A program made the position numbers and the translations under genes. Under the pieces are notes generated by a model. The model was not told where the DNA came from. It made no database searches and saw only the letters and a list, made by a program, of their open reading frames with translations. A DNA stretch of 64,000 nt from Cryobacterium sp. GTDB lineage: Bacteria > Actinomycetota > Actinomycetes > Actinomycetales > Microbacteriaceae. The first letter of the stretch is position 1; each line of letters starts with the position of its first letter. The DNA lies in contig NZ_JAJAYI010000070.1 in assembly GCF_026786305.1 (NCBI RefSeq), positions 62,001 through 126,000 of the forward strand. Direction: 5' to 3'. Of the stretch, positions 34,992-43,635 are shown piece by piece.

Positions 34992-36296
34992 CTACTGCGC
35001 TACGCCGCTTTGGCCGAGCAGAATGCCGCGCAGCACATCGCGCACGGCGGAGACACCGTCGTAGGTCTCGACGAAACTCGTGCTGAGCGGGGCGAGGCCG
35101 AGCCGCAGACCGTTCGGTGCCCGAAAATCGGGAATCACGTCGTTGTCCCACAGAATCTTCGTCACCTGACGCATGAGCGGATGGTTGATGGTCACGTGAC
35201 CGCCGCGATGCGTCTGCTCCCGCGGCGAGGCCACCGTGACCCCCATCGGCGCGAGCCACTCATCGACGAGGGCGATTGCGAACTCGGTCAGCGCGACCGA
35301 CTTGGCCCGCACCGAACCGATCGTGGCTTCCTCGAGCATGGCGATGGTGTCCTGCATGGCAAGCATGCCCACCACAGGGGGTGTACCGCTTATGAATCGA
35401 CGGATGCCGGTGGCCGGCAGATACCCCGGCCCCATCTCGAAGATGGCTTGGACTCCCATCCAGCCCTGAATCGGCTGGGTCAGCACATCGTGCAGGTCGC
35501 TCTTGACATAGCCGAACGCCGGTGCGCCCGGCCCGCCGCTCAGGTATTTGTAGGAGCAGCCGACCGCGAGGTCGACGTCGCAGCCGTCGAGCTCGATCGG
35601 CACCGACCCGACTGAATGGCTGAGGTCCCAGAGCACGAGAGCGTCGTGCTCGTGGGCGATGGCGGTAATGGCCTGCATATCGGCGAGGTAACCGGAGCGA
35701 TAGGCCACATGACTGAGCAGCACGAGCGAGGTCTGCGGGCCGATCACTCGGCGCACCTGGTCGGCGGTGACCCCGCCCTCGGTGTCGGATTCGATCCACC
35801 GGAGAGTGAGGCCGCGCTCTCGCGCTATGCCCTCGAGAATGTAGCGGTCGGTGGGAAAGTTGTCGCTGTCGAGCACGATTTCGGTGCGGTGCGGGCGCGA
35901 ATCCACGGCGGCGCGGGCCAGTTTGTAGAGCAGAACGGTGGTGGAGTCGCCGACGAAGACCTGCCCGGGAGCGGCACCGAGGGCGACCCGACCGAGGTCG
36001 TCGCCAATCTGCAGGGGAAGCTCCATCCACTGTTCGTCCCAGCCGCGAATGAGCCGGGTGCCCCAGTCCTTCTGCAGAAAGTCGGCGATGCGTTCCGCGC
36101 TCGCCCGCAGCGGGCGGCCGAGCGAGTTGCCGTCGAGGTAGGAACGGGGGTTGGCGGTGTCGGGGTCGGCATCGGTGCCGAGAAACCGGGCGCGATAGTG
36201 CGCCAGGCCGTCGATGCGGTCCATGCGCCGCGCGAAGGCGAGGTGGGCGTCAAGGCCGGTCGTGGGGCCGGGAGCACTGTTAAACGTGGGAGTCAT
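34992..36296 (-). CDS. kynU: kynureninase
   Basis: The 434-residue PLP enzyme cleaves kynurenine to anthranilate and alanine. The PLP lysine is K250 in GCSYKYLSGGPG, and the Asp/His pair stacking on the cofactor is in VLWDLSHSVG (221-230). Near the start, SYLDGNSLGRP matches the kynureninase N-terminal pattern. Its ATG overlaps the stop of the amidohydrolase gene by four bases. It is the last gene of the kyn operon. Confidence 0.94.
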   Translation of the reverse strand: MTPTFNSAPGPTTGLDAHLAFARRMDRIDGLAHYRARFLGTDADPDTANPRSYLDGNSLGRPLRASAERIADFLQKDWGTRLIRGWDEQWMELPLQIGDDLGRVALGAAPGQVFVGDSTTVLLYKLARAAVDSRPHRTEIVLDSDNFPTDRYILEGIARERGLTLRWIESDTEGGVTADQVRRVIGPQTSLVLLSHVAYRSGYLADMQAITAIAHEHDALVLWDLSHSVGSVPIELDGCDVDLAVGCSYKYLSGGPGAPAFGYVKSDLHDVLTQPIQGWMGVQAIFEMGPGYLPATGIRRFISGTPPVVGMLAMQDTIAMLEEATIGSVRAKSVALTEFAIALVDEWLAPMGVTVASPREQTHRGGHVTINHPLMRQVTKILWDNDVIPDFRAPNGLRLGLAPLSTSFVETYDGVSAVRDVLRGILLGQSGVAQ

Positions 36297-37192
36297 GTGA
36301 GAACCTCGAGTTCGGGGCGGGTGAGAGCGCGAGCGGTGCAGAGCCAGTCGGTGAAATCATCGGGGTCTCGTGGCCGTTCGCCCGGAATAAAGGTAACCCG
36401 ATTGTCGGGCAGGGTCAGGCCGAGCGGTGCGGGCGCGCAGAGAGCGGTCAGTACCTCGTCGGGCGTCAGGCCTGCGCCGAGCAGCGCGCCGATCTCGCCG
36501 CGATTCAGCCCGAGCGGGAGCGGCCCGTTGCCGAGGTCGGTGCCGTACAGCACCCGGCCGCCGGCCGCATGAAACCGGCGCAGATTGTCGCTCGCGATCT
36601 CGAAAGCAGCGGTGGGGCGGCCCCAGCCGTGCATGTCGAGGGTGCTGATCCAGGTCATGCGGGCAGCCATCGCGGCCACCAGGTCGCCGGCGAGGCGCTC
36701 CGAAAACGGGGTGTGCGCGAACGCATCAACGCCGGCCGTGAACGCGCGATGGGCCTGTCCGGAACCCTCGGCGTGCGCGACGACCGGCAGACCGCGTTCG
36801 TGCGCCCGGTCCACAACCGCGGCCAGCGCCTCGGCGTCCAGTACCGGCCCGACCAGGGAGTTCAGGGTGACTTTCAGAACGGATGCCCCGGCTGCAGCCT
36901 GTAGATCCACCGCTGTGGCGGCATCTGCTCTGGTCGTCACCTCGCAGCTCCAGCCGCGCTCGGCCCAGCCGGCGCGGGTGGGATAGCCGCCGGGAGCGGT
37001 GACAAACTGATGCGCGTATGCCAGATCAGGCATAGACGTGCGGAGGCCATCGTGCAGCCAGCCGCCGAGGTCGAGCACCCGGGCGATGCCGCCGCTGGGT
37101 AGGCGGCTCGGGTCGATCAGGGCCAGGTGCACGTGCGCATCGACAAAGCCCGGCAGTACGGTTCCGCGACCGACAAGAAAATAACTGGTCAC
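36293..37192 (-). CDS. amidohydrolase, candidate kynurenine formamidase
   Basis: The 299-residue protein is an amidohydrolase-superfamily metal enzyme: H20-x-H22 (GFVDAHVHLAL), K107 (SVLKVTLN, possible carboxylated lysine), H140 (VVAHAEG), H160 (DAFAHTPF) and D219 (LYGTDLG). It is translationally coupled on both sides, to kynA upstream and kynU downstream. KynA makes N-formylkynurenine and KynU uses kynurenine, so a deformylase is needed at exactly this step. No KynB-type or alpha/beta-hydrolase formamidase is in the window. I infer that role from position and chemistry; the family is otherwise annotated only as amidohydrolase. Confidence 0.75.
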   Translation of the reverse strand: MTSYFLVGRGTVLPGFVDAHVHLALIDPSRLPSGGIARVLDLGGWLHDGLRTSMPDLAYAHQFVTAPGGYPTRAGWAERGWSCEVTTRADAATAVDLQAAAGASVLKVTLNSLVGPVLDAEALAAVVDRAHERGLPVVAHAEGSGQAHRAFTAGVDAFAHTPFSERLAGDLVAAMAARMTWISTLDMHGWGRPTAAFEIASDNLRRFHAAGGRVLYGTDLGNGPLPLGLNRGEIGALLGAGLTPDEVLTALCAPAPLGLTLPDNRVTFIPGERPRDPDDFTDWLCTARALTRPELEVLT

Positions 37193-38043
37193 GCCCCGAT
37201 CTCCGTGCGCACCGCGAAAAGCTCCGGAAAGAAGGTGAGTTCGAGGGCCTTCTGCAGAAAGGCCGCGCCGCTCGACCCGCCGGTGCCCTGCTTCATGCCG
37301 ATGATGCGCTGCACGGTCTTCAGGTGGCGAAACCGCCAGAGTTGAAAGTTGTCCTCGAGGTCGACGAGTTCTTCGCAGGCCTCATAGGCGGCCCAGTGCT
37401 CGGTAGCGTTCTCGTATATTCCCCGAAAGGTATGCACGAGTTCGGGGTGGAACGTCCAGGCCTCGGTCACGTCGCGCGCGAGCACGGCGGCGGGAATGTT
37501 GTAGCCAGCCCGGTGCAGGAAGCGCAGAAACTCGTCGTAGAGGCTAGGCGCATCGAAGGTGGCGGTCAGCAGCGCGTGGGCCGGTGCATCCGCTTCGAAG
37601 ACCGTGAGCATGCGACGGTTCTTGTTGCCGAGCGCGAACTCGACCGCGCGGTACTGGTGGGACTGAAAGCCACTGGAGTTGCCGAGGAAGTTCCGAAACT
37701 GACCGTATTCGGTCGGGGTGAGGGTCGCGAGCACCGACCACTGCTCGGTGAGGGTGCGCTGAATGTGCTTGACCCGGGCGATGCCCTTGAGGGCCGGCGC
37801 GAGCTGATCCTGCCGCAGCGCCTCGATGGCTGCTTGCAACTCGTGCAGCACGAGCTTGAGCCACAGCTCGGTGGTCTGGTGTTGAATGATGAAGAGCAGT
37901 TCGTCGTGGTGTTCCGGAACGCTGACCGGCTTCTGCGCGTCGAGCAGGGTCGACAGGTCGAGGTAGGACCCGTAGCTCATCTTTTCTCGAAAATCGGTGA
38001 CGATCTCGGGGTCGAATTCACGGGTGTTGTTCTTGAGGGTCAT
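37189..38043 (-). CDS. kynA: tryptophan 2,3-dioxygenase
   Basis: The 284-residue haem enzyme opens the indole ring of tryptophan to N-formylkynurenine. Signature segments are DELLFIIQHQTTELWLKL (distal H55), SGFQSHQYRAVEF with R132, and WRFRHLKTVQRIIGMKQGTG with the proximal His and the substrate loop. ATG 38043 follows GAAGGA. It is the first gene of the kyn operon and is divergent from a TetR regulator. Confidence 0.95.
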   Translation of the reverse strand: MTLKNNTREFDPEIVTDFREKMSYGSYLDLSTLLDAQKPVSVPEHHDELLFIIQHQTTELWLKLVLHELQAAIEALRQDQLAPALKGIARVKHIQRTLTEQWSVLATLTPTEYGQFRNFLGNSSGFQSHQYRAVEFALGNKNRRMLTVFEADAPAHALLTATFDAPSLYDEFLRFLHRAGYNIPAAVLARDVTEAWTFHPELVHTFRGIYENATEHWAAYEACEELVDLEDNFQLWRFRHLKTVQRIIGMKQGTGGSSGAAFLQKALELTFFPELFAVRTEIGA

Positions 38044-38076
38044 CGGGTTCCTTCGGCTTGATCAAATTGTGCGCCG

Positions 38077-38096
38077 GTTGCGGCCACGGGCGCAAC
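38077..38096. promoter_or_regulatory. inverted repeat in the kynA/tetR divergent promoter
   Basis: GTTGCG-N8-CGCAAC is a 20-bp palindrome midway between the two divergent start codons. That is the expected place for a TetR operator controlling both genes. Confidence 0.5.
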
Positions 38097-38125
38097 ACCG
38101 GGGCGAACCGTCAAGGTCAAAGTTC

Positions 38126-38131
38126 TAGACT
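38126..38131 (+). promoter_or_regulatory. -10 hexamer of the TetR gene
   Basis: TAGACT is 7 nt before ATG 38139. GGAG within those 7 nt could instead act as a weak Shine-Dalgarno. Confidence 0.45.
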
Positions 38132-38138
38132 GGAGCGT

Positions 38139-38858
38139 ATGACCTCGCCGACCCGAAAGCCCCAGGATGGCGTGCCAGCCCCGTCTGCACCCGAGCGCAC
38201 CGCGCCACTGCCGCCCCGCCGCCGCGACGCCCGGCTGAACCGTGACCGGCTCATTGCCAGCGCCCGCACCCTGCTGGCCCAGCACGGTGTCGACGCCTCG
38301 CTCGAGGCGATCGCGCGTCAGGCCGAAGTTGGCGTGGCCACGCTCTACCGCAATTTTCCGACCCGCGACGACCTCGTGCGCGTGCTCTATGACCTCGCAC
38401 TCGCGCAACTGCACGCGGTGCGTGGCGAGATCGAGGCCGCGCCCACGCCGTGGGAGGCGCTTGTCATCTACACCGAACGGGTCGCCGAATGGCTTGTCGC
38501 TGACCCCTCTCTGCCGCCGATCCTGCGGCGGATGGCCGTGCTCGAGCCCTCGGCGCGGCCGGCCGCGGAGTTCGACGGCTTCATCGCGAGCCTCGTGGCC
38601 CGCGCCAAGAGGGACGGCACGCTGCGCCGGGATGTCGACGCGGTCGATCTCGCCGTACTCGTCACCATGGTCGGGTCGCTCGGAGGTCTCGGCGCCGGCT
38701 ATGCGGGCCAGTGGCGCCGCCAGCTGTCCATTGTTCTCGACGGCCTGCGGGCGGCTGACGCGCCGCGGCCCAGGCTGCCTGGCCGCCCCCTCAACGTCAA
38801 GGAGTACCAGGCCACCGTGCACGGCCTGACCCGCCGGGCGGCCCGCGCCGCCCTCTGA
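38139..38858 (+). CDS. TetR family regulator, probably of the kyn operon
   Basis: The 239-residue protein has a 30-residue Pro/Arg-rich lead, then a TetR helix-turn-helix at about 32-80 (DRLIASARTLLAQHGVDASL, then AIARQAEVGVATLYRNFPTR). A helical ligand-binding domain follows. ATG 38139 is chosen over an upstream in-frame ATG at 38058, which would overlap the kynA promoter. Divergence from kynA and the palindrome between them suggest that it represses the kyn operon and itself, probably sensing a tryptophan metabolite; that is inference. Confidence 0.85.
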   Translation: MTSPTRKPQDGVPAPSAPERTAPLPPRRRDARLNRDRLIASARTLLAQHGVDASLEAIARQAEVGVATLYRNFPTRDDLVRVLYDLALAQLHAVRGEIEAAPTPWEALVIYTERVAEWLVADPSLPPILRRMAVLEPSARPAAEFDGFIASLVARAKRDGTLRRDVDAVDLAVLVTMVGSLGGLGAGYAGQWRRQLSIVLDGLRAADAPRPRLPGRPLNVKEYQATVHGLTRRAARAAL

Positions 38859-38907
38859 GCGTTAGGGCGTCGCGACCGGCTTCTGCGTTAGAACGTCGCT
38901 ACCGGCT
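38859..38907. repeat. 23-bp imperfect direct repeat between convergent genes
   Basis: 38859-38881 and 38885-38907 match at 20 of 23 positions (cores GCGTTAG, CGTCGC and ACCGGCT). The second copy contains the stop codon and final codons of the VOC gene, so the first looks like a decayed duplicate of that 3' end. Confidence 0.7.
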
Positions 38908-39796
38908 CGATTGCGGATGCCGCGGCGTCGTTGGTGCGGTCTGCCGCGCGCACCCGGATGTGGTTCGCCCACGGGTCGTCGAAGTCGAGGGTCTGCCCGT
39001 CGTGACGGGTGTCGACTTTGTAGTGGGTCATCCGCTCCTCTCGGGCACCCACGTCGTCGGTGCTGGGCACGATGATGCTGACCTCGCCGAGCCCCAAGGC
39101 GAGGCGTCGCTTGCCGCTGCCCGAACTCTCCCAGGTGTTCATAGCCATGTGGTGGTGGTAGCCGCCGGTGGAGACGAACAGGGCCGCCGGGCCGAAGCTT
39201 GCGGTCGCCTCGAAGCCGAGACGGTTCACGTAGAATTCGCGGGCGCTCGCAACGTCGCCGACCGAGAGGTGAACGTGGCCCACGGTGGCGTGACCAGCGC
39301 TCGGCTCTGCCGACAGGTGCTCAGAAATGAATGCGTTCGGGTCGAGGTAGAGCGAGGCCATTTCGACCTGGCCGTGGGTCCAGCTCCAGAGGGTGCGGTC
39401 GCGGTCCCAGTACAACTCGATACCGTTGCCCTCCGGGTCGGTGAAGTAGAAGGCCTGGCTGACGAGGTGATCCGCGCTGCCGGTGAATGTCCCGGGAGAC
39501 TTCGTGCCGATTGAGTCGACCGCGGCGGCGAGATCGGCCTGCGTGTCGAACAGAATGGCCGTGTGATACAGCCCGGCCGAGCGCGGTTCGGCGGCTGTGA
39601 GCTCGGGGGCGTGCTGCAAAATCACGAGCGGGATCTGGCTGCGACCGAGCACCGCGACTGGTCCCTCCTGGCTCAGGAGCTCAAGGGTCACGACGTCGCG
39701 GTAGTAGGCGATCATGGCGCCGAGGTTACCCACGCGCAGGGTCACCGCGCCCATGCCGGTGTCGGCGGCCAGCAGATCTTTCGCAGTAAGAGTCAC
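38888..39796 (-). CDS. VOC family ring-cleaving dioxygenase-like protein (CatE type)
   Basis: The 302-residue protein has two glyoxalase/VOC halves. The first runs from GAVTLRVGNLGAMIAYYRDV, with GLYHTAILF and GNGIELYWD. The second runs from TVGHVHLSVGDVASAREFYV, with GGYHHHMAMNTWES and a C-terminal metal Glu region. The metal-ligand His residues are in GLYHTAI and VGHVHLS. This is the layout of CatE-like extradiol dioxygenases acting on catechols or quinols. It may relate to the nearby anthranilate-forming operon, but it is convergent with the TetR gene and has its own promoter. The GTG start at 39796 has GGAG 11 nt upstream. Confidence 0.82.
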   Translation of the reverse strand: MTLTAKDLLAADTGMGAVTLRVGNLGAMIAYYRDVVTLELLSQEGPVAVLGRSQIPLVILQHAPELTAAEPRSAGLYHTAILFDTQADLAAAVDSIGTKSPGTFTGSADHLVSQAFYFTDPEGNGIELYWDRDRTLWSWTHGQVEMASLYLDPNAFISEHLSAEPSAGHATVGHVHLSVGDVASAREFYVNRLGFEATASFGPAALFVSTGGYHHHMAMNTWESSGSGKRRLALGLGEVSIIVPSTDDVGAREERMTHYKVDTRHDGQTLDFDDPWANHIRVRAADRTNDAAASAIEPVATF

Positions 39797-39887
39797 AGCA
39801 GTCTGAACTCCGGTGTGGGCCCGGCTATTCCGCGATCCGCGGGCGAACGGTCCCCCCTTCGCCCATCAGCGTGCGGAAAGCACCATT

Positions 39888-39910
39888 CGGGCGGTGATGA
39901 CCGCCGCCCG
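39888..39910 (-). terminator. hairpin after purC
   Basis: GGCGGT (39890-39895) pairs with ACCGCC (39900-39905) over a GATG loop, extended by one more pair past a bulged G. It lies about 25 bp beyond the purC stop. Confidence 0.5.
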
Positions 39911-39933
39911 GCACCCCGACCTGGTGCGGGAGG

Positions 39934-40875
39934 TCAGGCGCTGGTCAGGCGCTGGAGCAGTTCTCGGTAGCGGGCCGCGGTCTGCTCCACGATCTCGGTC
40001 GGTAGCGCGGGCGGGGTGCCGGCACCATCCCAGTGCGCGGATAGCCAGTTGCGCACGATCTGCTTATCGAAGCTCGCCATGCGGGTCTCCGCGGTGGTGC
40101 CGGTGTGCCAGGCCTTGGCGTCCCAGTAGCGGCTGGAGTCGCTCGTGAGCACCTCGTCGGCGAGTACGGTCACGCCGGTCTGTCGGTCAGCTCCGAACTC
40201 GAATTTGGTGTCGGCGAGAATGACGCCGGCCTTCTCGGCGATCGTTCCGGCGGTCTGGAACAGGGCCAGTGAAAGGTCGCGCAGCTCGGCGGCGATAACG
40301 GGCCCAACCAGTTCGACGGTGCGCTCGAAGGAGATGTTCTCGTCGTGCTGGCCCATCGGAGCCTTCCAGGCCGGGGTGTAGATGGGTTCGGGCAGCCGGT
40401 CGCCGTTCTGCAGTCCGGCCGGCAGCATAATGCCGCACACCGACTGGGAGTGCAGGTATTCCTTCCAGCCGCTGCCGGTGAGGTAACCGCGCACAACACA
40501 TTCGATCGGGTACATATCGAGGGTGCGGCAGAGCATTGCCCGCCCGGCGACACTGGCGGGAATGAGCGCGCGAACCGTGCTGCCGACCAGTTCGTGGTCG
40601 GCGACGAGGTGGTCGGGAATGCCGGTCAGCAGGTCGAACCACCACAGGCTCAGGGTGGTGAGCAGCTCGCCCTTGCCCGGAATGCCCGGCTCGAGCACGT
40701 GGTCGAACGCGCTCACGCGGTCGCTGGCGACCACGAGCACGCGCGACGCGCTCGTGAGCGAGGGCGCGGCATCCGTTGTTTCCACGTACAGGTCGCGCAC
40801 CTTACCCGAATAGACGAGTGTCCACCCGTCGAGTGCGGCGACAGATGCTGGGGGCTGCTGATCGGATTGGCTCAC
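39934..40875 (-). CDS. purC: phosphoribosylaminoimidazole-succinocarboxamide synthase
   Basis: From GTG 40875 (GGGAG upstream) the protein has 313 residues, the longer yeast-like form also found in Actinobacteria. Signature segments are YSGKVRDLY, VLVVASDRVSAFDHVL and ILADTKFEFG. It joins CAIR and aspartate with ATP to give SAICAR. ATG 40893 six codons upstream is an alternative start. It lies downstream of purD on the same strand, separated by a 15-bp inverted repeat. Confidence 0.95.
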   Translation of the reverse strand: MSQSDQQPPASVAALDGWTLVYSGKVRDLYVETTDAAPSLTSASRVLVVASDRVSAFDHVLEPGIPGKGELLTTLSLWWFDLLTGIPDHLVADHELVGSTVRALIPASVAGRAMLCRTLDMYPIECVVRGYLTGSGWKEYLHSQSVCGIMLPAGLQNGDRLPEPIYTPAWKAPMGQHDENISFERTVELVGPVIAAELRDLSLALFQTAGTIAEKAGVILADTKFEFGADRQTGVTVLADEVLTSDSSRYWDAKAWHTGTTAETRMASFDKQIVRNWLSAHWDGAGTPPALPTEIVEQTAARYRELLQRLTSA

Positions 40876-40898
40876 CCCTGTATTCTCCCGCATCTCGC

Positions 40899-40954
40899 CG
40901 AGCCGTGAGTTTGGGCTGTTTTTTTCGCGAGAATCGCTTCAAACTCACGGCTCG
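40899..40954. repeat. 56-bp inverted-repeat element between purD and purC
   Basis: CGAGCCGTGAGTTTG (40899-40913) is repeated exactly in inverted form at 40940-40954. The 26-bp interior contains a T7 run (40919-40925) and a small GCGA-GAA-TCGC hairpin (40927-40937). It fills almost all of the gap. It could fold in RNA as an attenuator, or be a short mobile palindrome. Confidence 0.8.
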
Positions 40955-40971
40955 CGGGCGGAGGAAACGGG

Positions 40972-42237
40972 TTAGGCGACGCGGGCGGCGATATCGGTGC
41001 GAAAGTGGGCGCCGGCGAGGGTGATCTGGCCGAGGGCCTCGTAGGCGCGGGCGCGGGCCAGGGCGAAGGAATCGCCGACGGCGACAACGCTGAGCACCCG
41101 GCCGCCGGTCGACACGAGAGTCCCGTCGACGAGCCGGGTCGCCGCGTGGGCGATCGTGACGCCGTGCACGGCCAGGGCTGCGTCGAGCCCGGTGATTTCG
41201 CGCCCCACGAGCGGGGTTTCCGGGTAGTTTTCGCTCGCGAGCACGACGGTGACGGCGACGTCGGCGGAGAACTCCGGCCGGGGGAGGGCGCCGAGCACGC
41301 CGGTCGCGGCGGCGAACAGCAGGCCAGACAGCGGCGTGACCAGGCGCGGCAGCACGACCTGCGTCTCGGGGTCTCCGAAGCGCGCGTTGAACTCGATGAC
41401 GCGAATGCCGGCATTCGTCACAATGAGCCCGCAGTAGAGCAGCCCGACGAACGGGGTGCCCTCGGCGTCGAGCTGGCGCACGGTCGGTAGCGCGACGGTC
41501 TCGATGATCTCGTCGATGAATTCGTTTTCACTGCCGAACGCGGCGTCGAGCCAGGGCAGCGGCGAGTAGGCACCCATGCCGCCGGTGTTGGGGCCGGCGT
41601 CGTTGTCGAGGGCGCGCTTGTAGTCCTGGGCGGGGGAGAGCGGCAGGACGTTCTGGCCGTCACTGAGCAGAAAGAGGGAAATTTCCGGGCCGTCGAGAAA
41701 TTCTTCAATGAGCACGCTGCCGTGTTCGAGCCAGAATGTGGCGTGGGCGAGGGCGGCGGGGCGATCCTCGGTGACGAGCACGCCCTTGCCTGCGGCGAGA
41801 CCATCAGCCTTGACCACGTAGGGGGCGCCGAATTCGTCGAGGGCGGTTTCGGCCTCGACGAGGGTTGCGGCGCAAACGGCGCGACCGGTGGGAACGCCGG
41901 CCTCATCCATGATGCGTTTGGCGAAGGTTTTGCTGCCCTCGAGCGCGGCGGCGGCCCGGTCGGGCCCAAATACAGCCACGCCGCGGGCGCGCAGGGCGTC
42001 GGCGACCCCGGCCACGAGCGGAGCCTCCGGCCCGATCACGACGAGCTCGACGCTGTGCAGTACCGCATAGTCGGTCACGGCGACAGGGTCGTTCGGGTCG
42101 AGCGCGACAACTGGCACATCGGCCGCGATACCGGCGTTACCGGGCGCGCACACCACGCTCGGCCGCGGCTCCTCACGGAGCAGGCCGGTAATAATGGCGT
42201 GCTCGCGGGCACCGGAACCAAGGACCAGAATTTTCAC
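40972..42237 (-). CDS. purD: phosphoribosylamine-glycine ligase
   Basis: The 421-residue ATP-grasp enzyme makes GAR from phosphoribosylamine, glycine and ATP. It begins [18 protein letters not shown]. The ATP-grasp core includes [17 protein letters not shown], and [20 protein letters not shown] is the family signature. GTG 42237 follows a minus-strand TAGCCT (42249-42244) by 6 nt with no ribosome site. It is divergent from the small sterol-carrier-like gene. Confidence 0.96.
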   Translation of the reverse strand: MKILVLGSGAREHAIITGLLREEPRPSVVCAPGNAGIAADVPVVALDPNDPVAVTDYAVLHSVELVVIGPEAPLVAGVADALRARGVAVFGPDRAAAALEGSKTFAKRIMDEAGVPTGRAVCAATLVEAETALDEFGAPYVVKADGLAAGKGVLVTEDRPAALAHATFWLEHGSVLIEEFLDGPEISLFLLSDGQNVLPLSPAQDYKRALDNDAGPNTGGMGAYSPLPWLDAAFGSENEFIDEIIETVALPTVRQLDAEGTPFVGLLYCGLIVTNAGIRVIEFNARFGDPETQVVLPRLVTPLSGLLFAAATGVLGALPRPEFSADVAVTVVLASENYPETPLVGREITGLDAALAVHGVTIAHAATRLVDGTLVSTGGRVLSVVAVGDSFALARARAYEALGQITLAGAHFRTDIAARVA

Positions 42238-42243
42238 AGCTTC

Positions 42244-42249
42244 AGGCTA
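42244..42249 (-). promoter_or_regulatory. -10 hexamer of purD
   Basis: TAGCCT on the minus strand is 6 nt before the GTG at 42237. Confidence 0.5.
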
Positions 42250-42289
42250 CCCGATGCGCCCGGCCCGCCCGATCCCGCAGACTAGACGC

Positions 42290-42661
42290 ATGGCACGAGC
42301 ACGAATAGACGACGGCGCTGGGCGGATCGCGGTGCGCAAGGCGCTTTCCGAGGGGGACAGCGCAAGTCGGGACATCCGCGCGCAAGCCGTGCGCTACACC
42401 CTTCAATTGCTCGCCGAACAGGCCGAGGGCAACACCCTCGAGGTGCGTGTGCCGCCGTTCGGTGCCGTGCAGTGCGTCGCCGGCCCACGTCACACTCGCG
42501 GCACCCCACCGAACGTTATTGAAACGGATGCCGCCACGTGGCTTCACCTCGCCACTGGCAGCCTGGCCTGGGCTGAGGGACTCGCAAGCGGTCGCATCCA
42601 CGCCTCCGGTGCCCGCGCCGACCTGAGCGGACACGTGCCGGTGTTGCCAGGGCCGCCCTGA
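42290..42661 (+). CDS. sterol carrier family protein (SCP2-like)
   Basis: The 123-residue protein has the pattern seen in the actinobacterial sterol-carrier-like small proteins found beside purine genes: RIAVRKALSEGD, RYTLQLLAEQAEGNTLEVRV, PPFGAVQCVAG and TWLHLATGSLAWAEGLASG. The fold resembles the SCP2/MDMPI C-terminal domain. The biochemical role is unknown. ATG 42290 is used; upstream in-frame ATGs lie within the purD promoter. Confidence 0.75.
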   Translation: MARARIDDGAGRIAVRKALSEGDSASRDIRAQAVRYTLQLLAEQAEGNTLEVRVPPFGAVQCVAGPRHTRGTPPNVIETDAATWLHLATGSLAWAEGLASGRIHASGARADLSGHVPVLPGPP

Positions 42662-42679
42662 CCCCGTCGCGAGTAGACG

Positions 42680-43597
42680 TTAGGCGAGAATCGCCTCGAC
42701 CTCGTCGCGGGTGGGCATCGACGACGTTGCCCCGGCCCGAGTCACCGCCACCGACGACGCGGCCGTGGCGTAGCGCACTGCTTCGATCATGTTGTCGGGG
42801 GTCACGGCGGTGCCGCGCACACAATCCACCGCCAGTCGTGCCACGAGTGCCCCAACGAAAGTATCACCGGCCGCGGTGGTATCAACCGCGCTCACCGGTC
42901 GGGCGGGCGCAAGCCCGATAACTTTGCCGTCGAAGGCCACGACCGACCCTTGCGAACCCAGCGTGACAATAGCCCAGGTGCCGCCGGCGCTGAGTACCTC
43001 GGCGGCGCGCACCGGGTCGCTCTCCCCGGTGAGTTCGGCCGCCTCACCCTGGTTGGGCACGATGAGGTCCACCGAGGCGAGAAAACCCTTCGGCAGCGGC
43101 ACAACCGGCGCCGGGGTCAGCACGGTGAACACGCCGGCGGCGCGGGCCGCGGCGATTCCCTCGACCAACACGGAGATCGGCAGCTCGCACTGCATCACCA
43201 GAAACGCCGAATCGGTAACGGCCAGACGCTGCGCGGCGCTCAGCGTGGTGACGGTGGCGTTGGCGCCCGACACGACGACGATCGAATTCTCGCCACTGTC
43301 CACAACGGAGATGTGGGCGGTGCCGGTGGGGGCATCCGCGGTGGCCAGTGCGGGAGAACGGATGCCCTCGGTCGCCAGCAGCTCGCGTAGTTGGGTCCCG
43401 TAGGCATCCGCTCCCACCGCTCCCAGAAAATTCACGGACGCTCCCATTCGCGCAGCGGCGACCGCCTGATTCAATCCTTTGCCACCCGGAACGGTAGTGA
43501 AACTAGCCCCAAACATCGTCTCGCCGGGGAGGGGTAGCCGCGCCTGCCGCACGACGAGGTCCATGTTGGCGCTTCCGAGTACCGCAATCGTCTTCAT
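42680..43597 (-). CDS. rbsK: ribokinase (PfkB family)
   Basis: From ATG 43597 the protein has 305 residues. It begins KTIAVLGSANMDLVVRQARL, has the PfkB signature GGKGLNQAVAAARMGASVNF near 40-60, and the catalytic segment DTTAAGDTFVGAL with the base Asp. These features and the length fit ribokinase, which phosphorylates ribose at O5. GAGACT lies 6 nt upstream of the start, as in other possibly leaderless genes here. The residues upstream in the open frame lack a ribosome site. There is no ribose transporter beside it. Confidence 0.88.
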   Translation of the reverse strand: MKTIAVLGSANMDLVVRQARLPLPGETMFGASFTTVPGGKGLNQAVAAARMGASVNFLGAVGADAYGTQLRELLATEGIRSPALATADAPTGTAHISVVDSGENSIVVVSGANATVTTLSAAQRLAVTDSAFLVMQCELPISVLVEGIAAARAAGVFTVLTPAPVVPLPKGFLASVDLIVPNQGEAAELTGESDPVRAAEVLSAGGTWAIVTLGSQGSVVAFDGKVIGLAPARPVSAVDTTAAGDTFVGALVARLAVDCVRGTAVTPDNMIEAVRYATAASSVAVTRAGATSSMPTRDEVEAILA

Positions 43598-43635
43598 AGG
43601 GTCAGTCTCGCATCTGCCCATGGAACAATAGAGGG

